Shown here: positions 35,083 through 47,885 of the stretch, piece by piece
How positions within the stretch are numbered: position 1 is the stretch's first letter
Layout of the letters: each line of letters begins with the position of its first letter
DNA from: Lepus europaeus
Taxonomy: Eukaryota; Chordata; Mammalia; Lagomorpha; Leporidae
DNA length: 64,000 nucleotides
Direction: 5' to 3'
Assembly: GCF_033115175.1 (NCBI RefSeq)
Contig: NC_084844.1
Location: forward strand, 33,079,885 to 33,143,884
The notes under the pieces: model-generated
What the model was told of the DNA's origin: nothing
Database searches by the model: none
Seen by the model: only the letters and a program-made list of their open reading frames with translations
Position numbers and translations under genes: made by a program

Positions 35083-36043
35083 ACCTTTATATACACATGC
35101 ACACTGAAGAGGGAAACAAAATGCAAATCTAAGGCGTAATCTTTGCTCTTGCTGACTTTGGATACTGCATGTCTTTTTATTCTCATGGGTAACACTGTCT
35201 CTGCTGCTCCCCTGCCTTAACATATTCGCTCCAGGGTCTCTGTGATGCATTCCCTCAGGTTTCTTCCTCCCTCTACATCCTCCCATTAGCTGATATCTTC
35301 CAAACTATGGTGAAAAGGAAACTTTAGGAGTACAAAAACTAATACATAATGAATACCATTATTGCTGGACTCTCTTAAAACTTCTTACCCTGAGACCTAG
35401 TAATACGTTCCTCAAGCTTTCTCATAGCACTTCTGGGAAGAGGTTTCCCGGCTAACAGGAAACAGAGGTCAAGGAAAAGCAGTCCAGTTCTCATTACTGA
35501 AGAACTGGGATTCAGAAGCATCACCTTTCTTGAGGAAAATGGCAATTTTATCTCTACTAATAAGACAAAACCACAATTCTGACTGTTCTCCAAATTCTCT
35601 CAAAAAGAAAAAAAATTGACAATCTTTTAAACTCAGATGAAACTTCAAACATCTAGAAGGGAAACATCAAAAAAGTTTGGAACAAGTACTCAGAAACAAT
35701 CAGGTCTGCCCCAGGAATACAATGAAGTAAGACCAAAGATTCCATCCCTAGAAACAGCATCATCTCTGCCTTTAGAACAATGAGTATCTTTAGCCACAAA
35801 CTAAACAAGCTCCTCCTCAGGCCAGCTTCTACACATAGACCACACTCTGGTATCCAGTCAAAAGACTACAAATGTCTGGACAGTAAGTTCATTTTGGTCA
35901 CTGTAAGCAATTTCCAGTCACTCAATCAATAATGCTGCCATCAGGCTTGATAAACATCCAGTATCTAAACAAAAAATATGGTGGACCCACATCCATCCAA
36001 ACAAGTCAGATCTCCAACTCACCCTGTTCAGATTTCTCTCTCT
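35083..36043. other. No gene seen
   Basis: Unique intergenic sequence. A minus-strand block at about 35390-35450 has an acceptor (TTTCCTGTTAG) and donor (GTAAGA) but only about 20 codons between them. Confidence 0.4.
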
Positions 36044-36215
36044 TCCTGCTCAAACTCAAGTTATATGACTTGTCACCTTTTAGGACCTTAATTTCCTTAT
36101 CTGGAAAATAAGAGTAAAACCTCACTGGGGTGACCTGTGGACTAAATGAGAAATGTATGTAAAATGCTTAGAGCATTTCCTAAATATAACAGGGGCTAAG
36201 TAAATACTTTTATTA
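36044..36215 (+). repeat. MIR SINE
   Basis: ttccttatctggaaaataag, actaaatgagaaatgtatgt and aaaatgcttagagcatttcc follow the MIR core. Confidence 0.65.
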
Positions 36216-36397
36216 TTGATTTTGAGTGGCTCTAAATTAACTTTAGAGCTGAGAACTTAGCACAGCAGCTCTGAGTCAGTTAACATCCTTCACTTCTCAA
36301 AGTGAAAGGTTTTCTCTCATCTTTGTTAAAGAGCCCTAAGGTAAATGGCCAAAGGGCTAATGACATGGCAAAGGAAGACAATTAAGAGTTGTTTTTC

Positions 36398-36696
36398 TAG
36401 GGGTCACTGCTGTGCTGGCATCCCATATGCATGCTGGTTCAAGTCCCAGCTGCCCCACTTCCGATCCAGCTCTCTGCCACGGCCTGGGAAAGCAGTAGAA
36501 GATGGCCCACGTCCTTGGGCCCCTGCACCCATATGGGAGAACTGAAGAAGCTCTAGGCTCCTGGCTTCTGATCAGCCCAGCTCCAGCCTTTGTGGCCATG
36601 TGGGGAGTGAACCAGTGGATGGAAGACCTTTGTCTCTCTTCTTTTGTAACTCTACCTTTCAAATAAATACATAAATCTTAAAAAAAAAAAAAAAAG
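36398..36696 (+). repeat. CSINE, head shortened
   Basis: Starts at gtcactgctgtgctggcatc and ends tttcaaataaatacataaat plus poly(A). Confidence 0.88.
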
Positions 36697-36718
36697 GCAC
36701 TTTAAGAATGGCATATAT

Positions 36719-37037
36719 AAGCTGGCGCCGTGGCTTAACAGGCTAATCCTCCACCTTGCGGCGCCAGCACACCGGGTTCTAGTCCCGGTTGGGGTGCCGG
36801 ATTCTATCCCGGTTGCCCCTCTTCCAGGCCAGCTCTCTGCTATGGCCCAAGTCCTTGGGCCCTGCACCCACATGGGAGACCAGGAGAAGCACCTGGCTCC
36901 TGGCTTTGGATCAGCACGGTGCGCCGGCCACAGCAGCCATTGGAGGGTGAACCAACAGTAAAAGGAAGACCTTTCTCTCTGTCTCTCTCTCTCTCTCACT
37001 ATCCACTCTGCCTGTCAAAAAAAAAAAAAAAAAAAAA
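36719..37037 (+). repeat. CSINE, young poly(A) form with 15-bp TSD
   Basis: Full-length. The perfect duplication aagaatggcatatat lies at 36704-36718 and 37038-37052. Confidence 0.96.
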
Positions 37038-37116
37038 AAGAATGGCATATATGTTAAAGATAATTTTTTGCAAATGTTAGAAAGCAACTGGATCATTCCC
37101 TTCTTGGTTTGGAAAG

Positions 37117-37279
37117 GCTTTTTTTTTTTTTTTCCTTTACTTGGAGACAGAGAGAAAGGTCTTCCTTCCATTGGTTCACCCCCCAAGTGGCCGCCACAGC
37201 CGGCAAAGCTAGGTGCCAGGTGCTTCCTCCTCGTCTCCCATGTGGGTGCAGGGCCCAAGCACTTTGGGCCATCCTTGGA
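37117..37279 (-). repeat. CSINE, young form, 5'-truncated
   Basis: Poly(T), ggagacagagagaaaggtct and the 3' half only, ending at gcactttgggccatcc. Confidence 0.85.
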
Positions 37280-38961
37280 GAGGCTTTTAAAGTACTGTGA
37301 ATACATTTAAGGAATTGGATTTATAGATTTAGGAACCTAGGAATGGAAAGTATCTCTGCTGTAGTTAAATACCTGTCCCCAGGTAAGACTTCTCAACAAA
37401 CAAAAGATAAACCAAATTCAAAACTTTCAGTAGAGAATATCTAGTTAGAAGAAACTTGAAATCAGCAAGCTGATGTACTTCTTCATGCAGAAAAGCCAGA
37501 ACTGACCATTCACAAATTTAATAAAAGCCAAGACTGTAGTATTTAAAATGACTAAAAAGCACTGACCAGAAAAGTTACTCTTCAACAGCAGCCTCAAAAC
37601 ACTGGGGAAGAGAAGGAAGCTTACTCTTATCAGACCAAAGTCAGCACCACATTCTCCCCCCTCCCCAAAACACACCCCAGCTTCTGTGGCAGGAAAGCAG
37701 AAGTAATTGCCTCCCTTTCTACCTCTTCCCTACAACCCCCCATCCCCCACCCCACCCCCACGAGCAAAATAACCACACTACAGGCTTAAAGCCACTTATC
37801 TGTGGTTCATGAGGTCAAAAGTTGGGTTTGCACTTCAATTTTGCTACCTGAAGTGTCATCACTAGTTACTTCTCTTTTGAACTCGCAAGGTAAGGAAGGG
37901 AAAATAGATTTCTTTTTTCTTGAGTATCTATTTATGTTCATTAACAGCTAGAACAAAGCCATAGGGAACAAAGGGGCAGGGAACAGATCTACCTATTTTC
38001 CTAGTAGACACTGAACTCAACTGGCAATTGAAGATTCACTCCAAAAAGAAGTCCATAGTCACATTATCATCTCAACTCTTTTTGAAAGAAGCTAGCACAA
38101 ATCAATGCTAGACCTACCAGTTTCATCTATAAAGTATGTAGAAATATTTTCATTTTATAACTCTTGAGTGACTGACAAAGAATAATATCCAACAAATAGC
38201 AAGGAAAATAACAGAGTAGAAGCAGGAAAGCAACTAAGGTCAAAAATACACCAAGTAAGAAATCCAATACAACTAGAAAACATACCCTCTGGCACCAGCA
38301 TTTCTCCTTTGGACACCTGTTCCTCATTGCCCTCAGATGCCCCAGGAATGGCTGAGCTTAAACAGTTGATACTTAACAGGTCACACAAACTTGGTGGGAC
38401 CAAGCTGAGGTTGAGCCTCAGTTACATCACATGCATAGTCAAAAACATACATCCACACTACTCTGGTACAGAACTGAATTTGGTGGCTAGTTTCCAGTCC
38501 AAATACATTCCACTGGTTAAGAGGGCTGTAAAGACACTAAAACTAAAAATGCTATTTCTGTACAAAAAACAAAATTTACTGATTGTTATAATGCTTATCC
38601 AAATGTCCTTGTGAAGAACAGGAAGGCTATATAAACACAAATATGAAATATTCTTTACCCAAATTCCAACAGAAATATCTCTTCAGTTTCTTCACTGGGC
38701 CAATTTAATTTTCAACTGAGGGTTCCCCCATTCTTGGCAGAGGAACAGGGAATGAGACAGGTGTTGAGGAACCTACACAGTATATGTCCCCCAGATGAGG
38801 AAAGTGAGCAACAGTAACCTAAGACAGAGATGTGACATCACAAGGCTAGCCAGAGTAAGCTTTGGAAAGGCTTGTTCATTCTAGAAAGCAATGCCAACAG
38901 AAGGCACCACAAAGCCGTGACAGCTCTAAGATATGGCTAACACTGTGAGATGGAATTAGCT
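37280..38961. other. No gene seen
   Basis: Unique intergenic sequence, AT-rich, no recognised repeats or exons. Confidence 0.4.
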
Positions 38962-39017
38962 TTTTTTTTTTTTTTTTTCTGACAGGCAGAGTGGACAGTG
39001 AGAGACAGAGAGAAAGG
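38962..39017 (-). repeat. Severely 5'-truncated CSINE with perfect TSD
   Basis: Only 56 bp (poly(T) plus tgacaggcagagtggacagt and the GA-rich stretch), flanked by tggaattagct at 38951-38961 and 39018-39028. Confidence 0.92.
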
Positions 39018-39028
39018 TGGAATTAGCT

Positions 39029-40388
39029 CTTTTAAAAATGTTTGTTGACCTTGAGAAGTTTCTGAACTAGAAGCCGCCTAGTTCTACATCCAGGCATCCA
39101 GTGTATGCATAAGAGTAGGTGAAAGGGTCTGGTGAGCTCGCTGTTAAAAGTTCCACATTGGGACAAACACTATAGTCAGCATTTGCTTTGTGAATAATAC
39201 ATCAAGCTCACTTGCTGTTCACAACTGCCCGAACCACTTCACCCTCAGTTGCCTGACCACTGGCAGCAAGCTCTCTGCTAGGTCTGAAGGAACAAGATCA
39301 GAATTCCTAGAGGGCAGGATAGATTTTGACCTGATGAACTTACTAAGGTAAGGTACACAGAGAAGAATCTAGCCCCCTTTGAAGTACCTTGGTCTCTAAG
39401 CACACAAGGCTCTACTCAACTAGCAGACAGAAGTTAATTAGCCCTCTATCCCCAGGGCCTGACCCTGCCCTCTGCTTTTTGTTTTACTGACCTTACATAA
39501 GTCCCACCCCTTCATCATCCAGCTGTTTTATTTCTCCAGCTTCCTCTTTCCCACTATGCTTTCACTTTCTTTCCCCTTTCATTCAGCATCAAAATCTTCC
39601 CTGAGCAGGGAACAGATGGCAAGTAGTCAATCCAAGCCAGTGAGACACTTCCTAAGCACAGGTACACAGTAAGCCTAGAATCACACTGTGGGGGCTGGAG
39701 TGCACATTATTTCTGCCTTTTACTAGTTTGCACTGTAGATGGGAAAGGCACAAGGTAGTATTCTTTACATATGAAAACATTTTCTGACCATCTCTAAAGC
39801 TAGATATGTACTACAGGATGAATGATATTTTAGTAATACTTCTTAGGATAGGCAGACTGTTTGCATCAGAACCAGTAACTTACTCCTACAATTCCACCAT
39901 GGTTTCCTACATAGTACATCTAGCAAAACTGATGAAGTCTGAGGAAGCCCTGTATTTGCTGTGTACAAAAATTAAGAACACAGAGAAAGGGTCCAAATTA
40001 GTAATACAGTCCATGCTTAGCTCTCACCAGAGAACTGAGAAGTCAAAGGTAAACTTGACCATTAAGAGTAGGTTTGGGATTTATTCCAGTGACCTTACAA
40101 CTATGGCTTCAAACTTTTAGGATGGAAACTCACCTAGGAAACCAGGGAGAGAGAGCAACATCACAATCTCAAATCAGTAGCCACTCTCCTGTTGGCTTTA
40201 AGAGTCCTGCACATATCACATAGATAATATCTACAGAGACATAGTCCAGACACAGCCTCAATTTCAGACCATCATGGGACCAGCCAGGATATCCCAAAGA
40301 CCAATTTCCCAGTTCATAATGAATTTCAATCAGCTCAAAGACAAAGGTCTTTGACAGAGGTCTCATTAGAAAACTGGCACAAACCAGT
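39029..40388. other. No gene seen
   Basis: Unique intergenic sequence. An exon-like minus-strand block of about 24 codons (includes GQATEGEVVRAVVNS) lies near 39200-39275, too short to call. Confidence 0.4.
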
Positions 40389-40465
40389 ACTTCAAAAAGT
40401 TTGCATAAAATGAAAAGTTTAGGTACATTTTCTGAAACTCATACATTTCCCATGAACTTTTTGAA
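40389..40465. mobile_element. Mariner-like MITE
   Basis: Left end cttcaaaaagttt after TA, right end atgaactttttgaag; an internal deletion relative to the copy at 34974. Confidence 0.6.
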
Positions 40466-40504
40466 GACCTCATATATACAGCCAGCCCAATTATAGGAGC
40501 ACCA

Positions 40505-40610
40505 CTATTTAGGTAAATGAGTATCTACTGAGCACTTACTAAATACCAAGTGCCATTAGCCACCTGAAATACTTTTTAAGATCTTCTGTGGAGAAGTCAA
40601 GACTTATAAA
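40505..40610 (-). repeat. MIR SINE fragment
   Basis: gtatctactgagcacttact and aaataccaagtgcc match the MIR 3' region in reverse. Confidence 0.6.
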
Positions 40611-41051
40611 TAAACCCATTACAGAGTAAGTACTTAAGGAACACTAGAAGAATCAAATTTTTAAAGGGGCTATTGCTCAAGTAATAATGAATTTGAGGCT
40701 ACATTTCAATGGCTCTCAAATAGGTGATAGATGTATTACTACCTAATGGTGAATATAAAGAGACTATAGCCAGGCTAAATACAATGCAAAGAGCAACACA
40801 AACTGCAAAGTGGGGGGATTTGCCACATACGGGCTTTAAAAACTCATCTAAGAGTGTTAAAAAAAAGTCTGGCTTTGCTTAAGTGTGGACTCAGCCATCA
40901 AAATACAGATGTTTGTAGACATTTACCCACTCACAGGTTCTTTTTTATGCTTTTATGGGTGGTAAGCCAGACTGGCCACTGTGTGACCTGCTGTCCACCC
41001 ACAGGCCAGTCCTACTAGCAGGGGTCCATTCAAACAGGGCAAGGGCTTCCC

Positions 41052-41330
41052 TCAGAGTTGGCTGTTCACAAAACATTGGAAACCCAGGGAGCTAAGTATC
41101 TCATCTTCTTGTTGCTGGGCTCTGGACCACGGCAACTGTGACCACACAAACTTCTGCTCTGGAACAGCCCCCACCCAGCTTCCAGAGTAAGAACATGGAT
41201 CAAAGACAGTACCATGGGACACCCTGGTGGCAGCAGGTAGATACTGCAAGTGGTGTTCACTTAAGTGGAAGAGTTCACTGAAAACTTCTCGCAGGCTAAG
41301 GGCCTCCCGGGACTGGAAGACAGGCTGGCT
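41052..41330 (-). other. Open minus-strand frame of about 90 codons, unrecognised
   Basis: Open from about 41330 to a TGA at 41052. It includes REALSLREVFSELFHLSEHH and ends GFQCFVNSQL. The composition looks protein-like, but there is no clear start or family match, and chance frames of this size are expected. Confidence 0.15.
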
Positions 41331-41349
41331 TAAAAAAAGTGTGGTATGA

Positions 41350-41517
41350 GAGATACGAAAGAAGCTCCTAACTTCTGTCTTTGGCCTGGCCTAGCCCTGG
41401 CAATTCACTTCCCATCTGGGAAGTGAATCAGCAGATGGAAGCAAGCTTGCTCCCTGTCTCCCCTCCTCTTTCAAATAATCAATCAATCCTAAAAACAAAA
41501 CAAAACAAAAAAAAAAA
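41350..41517 (+). repeat. CSINE, 5'-truncated old copy
   Basis: 3' half from gaagctcctaacttctgtct to ctttcaaataatcaatcaat. Confidence 0.78.
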
Positions 41518-41913
41518 CCTCACACGATTTGGTAGTAAAGAATTTATCAAACACCTAGATCCAAGTTCTGGGGCTGCATACATTTCCTCAAACTGCAAAA
41601 ACAAAGACAAAAAAAAAAAAGTTTTACTGCTTTCCATTTAAAAGGGTGGCATGCGGCTACCCTGGAATAAGCCCAAGACGGATTAGAAGAGCACACTGCA
41701 CCTCAGATCTAAGTTTTATGCTGAACATCTGCTTACAATTTTATTAACATTTACTCACACTCATTAAATTTAAAAACAGCTTCAAGTGGCCATGTAAGCA
41801 GCATGCATATGTGACACAGTAAAAATTCCAATTAGGTCACAAAAATTTTGCTGATCAAACCGAACAGAACTCCTTGTGGGACCTGGGTCATAGGACAGTA
41901 ATGTATATGGGTA

Positions 41914-41973
41914 TTTCAAAAGGTTCATGGTAAATCAAGTTAAGACAGTGCAGTTTCCTCAAGCTTTTTGAAT
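41914..41973. mobile_element. Mariner-like MITE, short
   Basis: tttcaaaaggttcatgg at the left and caagctttttgaa at the right, next to TA. Confidence 0.5.
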
Positions 41974-44393
41974 TACTCTTCTTATGTATGCTCTCTTGGC
42001 TGAGAAAACTGCATTGGGCTGGCTGCTCCTTTGTTCACTGATGACCAGGGTATGTGTCTTGCAGTAACTTTTGACTCTTTCCCAACCCAAGAAAAATAAT
42101 ATAATCTCCACTCTTCATTATACCCCTTTACTACTGAAAAATGACCCAACCCCAATAAAAAATCTGCAGTCTAAATAGCACTTTTTTCAATAATCTACCC
42201 ACAGCTAACCAATGCTTTGTGAAATAGAGTTCTATAGTGCTTTACTTTTAGGGAGTTCTTTCCAGTAGCTTTTTTTTTTTAATGGTCTCAAGAATGAAGT
42301 GTGACTTGGGCTACACCTTTGAAGATCAGGATTTGAAACAGGGAGGTAATAAAAAAGTGAATGTAACCCATCACTGACTCATATTAGAAGAGTGACAGTT
42401 TTAGGAAGATCAGATTTGATAACCAGTTCGAACTAGAGTCATGGAAATCAACTAGAACACTTCAGTTAATCTGAGTCCGTAGGCAAGGATGCTGGTGTGG
42501 TAAATTAAGCTGGGAGACAAATCCAGTAACTATGAAAAACTACTTGGCAAGAAAAATGATCTCTGGCTTAGCTCAAGTCATAGATGCACTGTGGCTAACA
42601 CAGTAATCTATCCTTGCTGCAATTTCTACTTAGTGATAGAGAACAAGGGAACCATTTTCTTTTCTTTGTAGTGTATGTGTTTGTACTGCTAATGTTTTAC
42701 ATTTCCAGTCTTAGAATGTGGGTGTTATTTTTGCTTTAATATTTTGTAAATAAAGTCTCTCAGTATGCTGTTAGTGGTCATGCAGCTCAGGACTGCCCAG
42801 TCCTATTTAAAAGCTGTAGGCTCCCCTTTTGTTGGGTTAATGCTACAGTTAAGCCTCAATAATTATAACCTGATAGCTTATCACAAATTTATACACAAAG
42901 CTCCCTGATATAAACAAATTTTGCTATCCCTTCCAGCACTTTTAACAATCCAAGTTTAGTCCTCCTCTTCCAAGGTAATTCTGTATTTTCATTTGTACAA
43001 TTTATGGCCTTTTTATTAACTGAAGGGACATCAGAGCTGAATGTTTTCAGGATTACAGACAGGCTTAATAATCAACTCGGAGTACTTTCAGCACTCTGAA
43101 TCCAATTTGTAGGGAGGCTGTTAGTCAACACCTTTCAGTAGCCTCTCTTGCTCCACTAAGTGTTAACAGGTAGGGAAGTCCCTGTGTAAACTGGACCTAC
43201 TCCTTTTTCTCTACCGCAAAAAATTTGTCCACTTTGTCTTAGTCCTCAATGTCCACATCCTTACCTCTCAAATATTAAGTAAACATGTCAAAAGAAATGA
43301 ACACTGACTTTTGACTACAAGGTACTCTTTATCTACTGAAGGCCAAGAAAATAACAACTAACCTGACAATTACAGATTTAAGGCCATTAAAAAAGTTAAT
43401 GTTGAGAAAATTAATGATTGATCACTACCCCCGAAGCTATTTCACACCGCAAACACTACCAAGAGCTCTGAAAGCATATTCATCTTCTCTGGTGTATGGC
43501 CAATTTTATCCTTTATTCTGTTTTGCAGCACACCTTATTCCTGCACCCAATTTTCACAGTCCTGGCCTTCCCATTCCATACCTGGAGCTGTACAAGACAA
43601 TCAGAAAAAGAAATTCATGTCTTTAGCTTTCCCTCCTTAACTCCAGAACCTCGACATGCTCTTACAGACAAGTTCAGTTATCTGTAAACTAAGGTCTCCT
43701 CAAAGCCTAAAAAGACCAGATGCCAAATAGGGAAAGGACACGGCTCAACAGATGGGAAGACAGGGATAAGTTACAGGAAGAAAACTTACCCAAACCATCT
43801 AACTTTGTGTTTGGTCTCCACCTTGCTGCATGGATTCTTTGCAGTAGGGCTAATTTCCTGGTTGTGTCACAGCTCCCTCTAGTGGTTATATGATTTCCCC
43901 TGGTACTCACGTAATCCAATAGGTAGTGTAAGAGCATTATAAAAATTGACACAACAGCATCTCTATAAATTGTTTCCCTTTGAAGTAGATTTGGCAGTTA
44001 AGTTTGGTATCCTTAGAGGGTCTCAATTCCCAGTATCTTCATGTAGATAGTTCTATTAATAGTTGACAGACACTTCTAAGTTGTATGGCAACAGTAGTCA
44101 CTATCTCCTTTGTACTTTAAGAGATGAAGACAATGCACCCAGTTTCATCTGCATTTTGCTCATCTAAGTGGTGTGCAACAATAATCTTTATAAAGGTTAT
44201 GTGTGACTTCTCCCTCCTTGATAACCAAACCTGGCACCCATTTAAATGTAAATGTTGATGTTTTTTTTCTGCAGAAATTGACTTCTATGGGACAAAGATT
44301 TATTCATTTCATGTATTACTGAAGCATCAAGTGGTTCTTCTAATAGAAAATACTCTTTTAATCCCAAACACCTTCAGAATTGTCAGGCATATG
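41974..44393. other. No gene seen
   Basis: AT-rich intergenic sequence. tttgtaaataaag near 42747 could be a plus-strand poly(A) signal. A minus-strand donor GTAAGT at 43789 follows about 22 open codons. The CTCF-like motif is listed separately. Confidence 0.4.
43872..43885 (-). promoter_or_regulatory. CTCF-like motif between VEZF1 and SRSF1
   Basis: The minus strand reads CCACTAGAGGGAGC, a good match to the CTCF core CCASYAGRKGGCR. It lies just beyond the SRSF1 3' end. Confidence 0.4.
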
Positions 44394-44712
44394 GGGCCTG
44401 ATATCATGGTGCAGCACTATAAGCTGGCACCAGCAATACTACAATCTCCTACATCAGAGTGTCAGTTCCCAAAATCCTGGCTGCTCCATTTCCGATCCAG
44501 TTCCCTGCTAACATGCCTGGGAAAGCAGTGGAAAATGGCTCAAGTACTTGGGCCCTTGCTACCCACATGGGGGACCCAGATGGAGCTCTGGGCTCCTGGT
44601 TTCAGCCTGGCCCACCCCTGGCCATTGTGGCCATTTGGAGAGTAAACCAGTGGATGAGTGTCTCTCTCTCAGGCTCCCTTTTCAATATTTTTTTTTTAGA
44701 AATTAAAACAAA
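44394..44712 (+). repeat. CSINE just beyond the SRSF1 3' end
   Basis: Full-length diverged copy (atcatggtgcagcactataag ... ttcaatatttttttta). Confidence 0.82.
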
Positions 44713-45154
44713 AACCCTGTAAGGCACAGCTTTACAGAAATTAGTGCTAGTTTAAGTATACTCTAACTTCTTGGGACTACATTTCATCAAGATCACTATT
44801 TATTCAATAGACAATCACAAGATACAATGAACATATTTCTCCTCAAAATCCTTAAGATCAGGTTGGTCACTGTTCCTTTAAAGTACACTGACACAGAAAC
44901 AATGACTTAAAAAGAGTACAGAGTATTTTGCTGTATACTCTAGGAAGGCCGATTGTTTCCTTCAATGAAGTACAACAGTGGAAACCACTACAGCAATAGA
45001 AATACAAAGAAATGTGGGTCATACCTTTTTGCTTGTGGGCTGCTTTCAGCCTAAAAAGGGTGGGCAACTTCACTCAATAAAAGATCCAATGTAACAGGTT
45101 TGTTTTCATTCACACACCCAAAATTATACACACAAGTGTTTGACCTGGGTATTC

Positions 45155-45360
45155 TAGCACAGTTCTACAATCCCTTATCCAAACTCTTGGGGGCAGATGT
45201 ATTTGGGACTCAGCCATTTGTACTTCATAATGAAGCATATTTCAGTAGGAAAACAGCTTAATCACAGTGTAAAACTAATTCTAGATGGGTTTTACATTCA
45301 ATTAGTTCCACAAGAAACAAGAGCTTTCTGATTTCAGAACTATGGATAAGAGATTGTGAA
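45155..45360. mobile_element. MER2-like (pogo/Tigger) MITE remnant
   Basis: Ends ctacaatcccttatccaaac and, inverted, ctatggataagagattgtg; the inside resembles MER2 (ttgggggcagatgtatttgg). It lies in the inferred SRSF1 3' UTR. Confidence 0.5.
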
Positions 45361-47885
45361 GCTGTTTTTATGCCTTCACACTTTCACGCTGTGATGATAA
45401 GCCAAAAGTGATTACGTTACAACAGAACTTCAGTCTAATAGTTTTTCTTGTTTTAATACTATTTATGGCAAATACATACATACAACTTATTTCATTTGTA
45501 ATTTCATTACAAATTTCATATACAAAGGAAGCAAAAAGGCACACATAAGAAATTCATCTTGACCACAAAACCCAAAATTAAACACCAGCCCTAAAGACCA
45601 AAACATGTTTCAAAGACAAAACTGATTTAAAAAATTCAAATTCTAGAATCAATCACATTAAATCCAAACACTATGGATGGGTGGCTACATGAACACTCAA
45701 AATTTATTAAAAGTATAAAACTTTGGGGGGGGGGAAGCATTTTTTGTGAGGAGAAACTATTCAATATTCCAAACAATATCCTTAAAAATATTTTTTAAAA
45801 TAAAATTCAGATCCCGAACAATTAGGAGTCAGAAAACGGGTCTTACCTTTTATCTCCTGTAGAATGTGGGCTGAACAGCAAGGTGAGTTATTCAATCTGA
45901 TGTTATGTAAAGTAATTGCTTCTTAAAGACTTTAAAATTTTCCCTGGTTAGAAAATAAATTAGTTTCCCTACAATATTCTAGTAGGACATAAATAAAGGG
46001 AAAAAAAAAGCCAAGGCAGCTTTTATAGTTCCTTTTTTAAAGGGCATGACTTTCTTCTAACAATAGTTGCCAATACAGGTAGAGGTTCATTTTTCTAAGA
46101 CTAAAAAGAGCAGCAACCATCTACCTTATCTGCCTTTATGTTGTCTGGGTCACATTAATCATAAAGTATGCACCTCAAGTCCTATCTTCAACTTAAATCT
46201 ACAGACAATATTGAGTAACTTCTATTTCAATCTAGGGTTAGAACCTAGCTCAAATTCAGCCTTGAATCAAGACCATTTTGGTCCTGTTCCCAAAACATTC
46301 AAAGAACATAAATGAACCCATGCTTGCTTAAATCTAGCATGCATTCACCTTTCAAAATCATGTTAGTCATTTTATGTTTCCCTTTAATAACCTAAAATAC
46401 ACATGAAATGGAATTTAAAATTTCAAGCATGCCACATGAAATTCTGCTCCTTGGCCATTGTATTTTAATTCTAAACAAATACTTAGTGATCTATACCACA
46501 CACTTAAAAATAAAACCCTAGTTCTGAATTTAACATTCCCTCTCTTCCTCCTGACATTGCACAAGCTTCATTAAAACAGACCAGCTGAATGACCTTATGG
46601 GCATCCCTACTGGAGTTCACTTCTTCCAATAACAAAATGGTTTCCTCTACGCTTAAAATTATCTCACCTGAATCATCATCTTAAATTCAGCTTCCCAAAA
46701 GAAATGTTAAGTTCTAGTTATTTCTGCTGAGCATAGAAAGGAGTAGCTTGAAGGCTTTAGCTATGAGACTGGAGTTTTAATTTGAAAACTTTGCATCATG
46801 GGGCCATAAAGATAAGAACTAGTCAACTTCAAGCTATAATCACTGCTTTGGTAGAGAACTAAAATTCTGGGCACAGAAAACGACACAGTTGAGAAATCTT
46901 TTTACAAGGTTAAAGAATTCTAGCTTTTTATTAGTCGCTCAGTTTCTTTCAGTGCCCTATTCACATTTCAAAAAGGAAATGCAATGTTACTTGTTTATCA
47001 ATTTTTGAGTCTCAGAATCTCAAAGGCTACTTCCAAGCATTAATTTACTAATGTCAACCTATCTTACACTATAAGCCCATCAAGTTCTTAGTCACTTTTA
47101 AGCAAAGAATGAGAAGTTCATCCTTCAGAGACTGGCTGAATCACCCCCACTTACTGGTTACAAACACATTTATAACTGCCTTTATCTCATCTTTTGTCTT
47201 CCCCTGAAGATTTTACAATCAACAATAAGAGACAGTTAAAACCATTTATTAGATTGCCTTTCAAGAAACTTTAATTTACTAACACAAGAGTCAGAGTCTT
47301 ATCAATTCAAAGTACTGACAGACTAGTCAACCCAGTTAAATTCTTACATGAAGAGGAAAAAGGACAACCATGCATAGTTTTTTAAAAAATGTTTATTTTT
47401 TCAAAGAAAAACGGCAATAGCCAATTGGAAACCTACTTATTCTTCAACTCCAATTTTGTTTTCTTTAAATTTAGAAGTGACTTACTGATTACTATTTTAA
47501 ACAAACCCCCCCTTTTCCCCTTTAAATGTTTACCATCTACTCGTGCTGAATCCTTCCAAGGAGATTGCTCCAGCGTATTATCTCCAGGTCCTCGCTTTGC
47601 TCCTTTTACCAAAAAATGCAAAACACAATTCCATCGTGCATCTTAAGGGCTCCAATCGTCAAAAATAGGAAAAAAAAATTCTTTGGAATAGCCAATTAAG
47701 TTGAATAAAAAAATCCACACGAATGCGGTTTGGTTGGGGCAGGAATCCACTCCTATGTTCCTGGTAATCTGATCCCGCTCCATGAATCCTTGTAATTCAT
47801 CCTCCCTATCCTATCCACATTATGATTTGAATCCAATGATCCAGCTCCAAGGATTGGGATCCAGTGAGCCCTCTCCAATCCAAAC

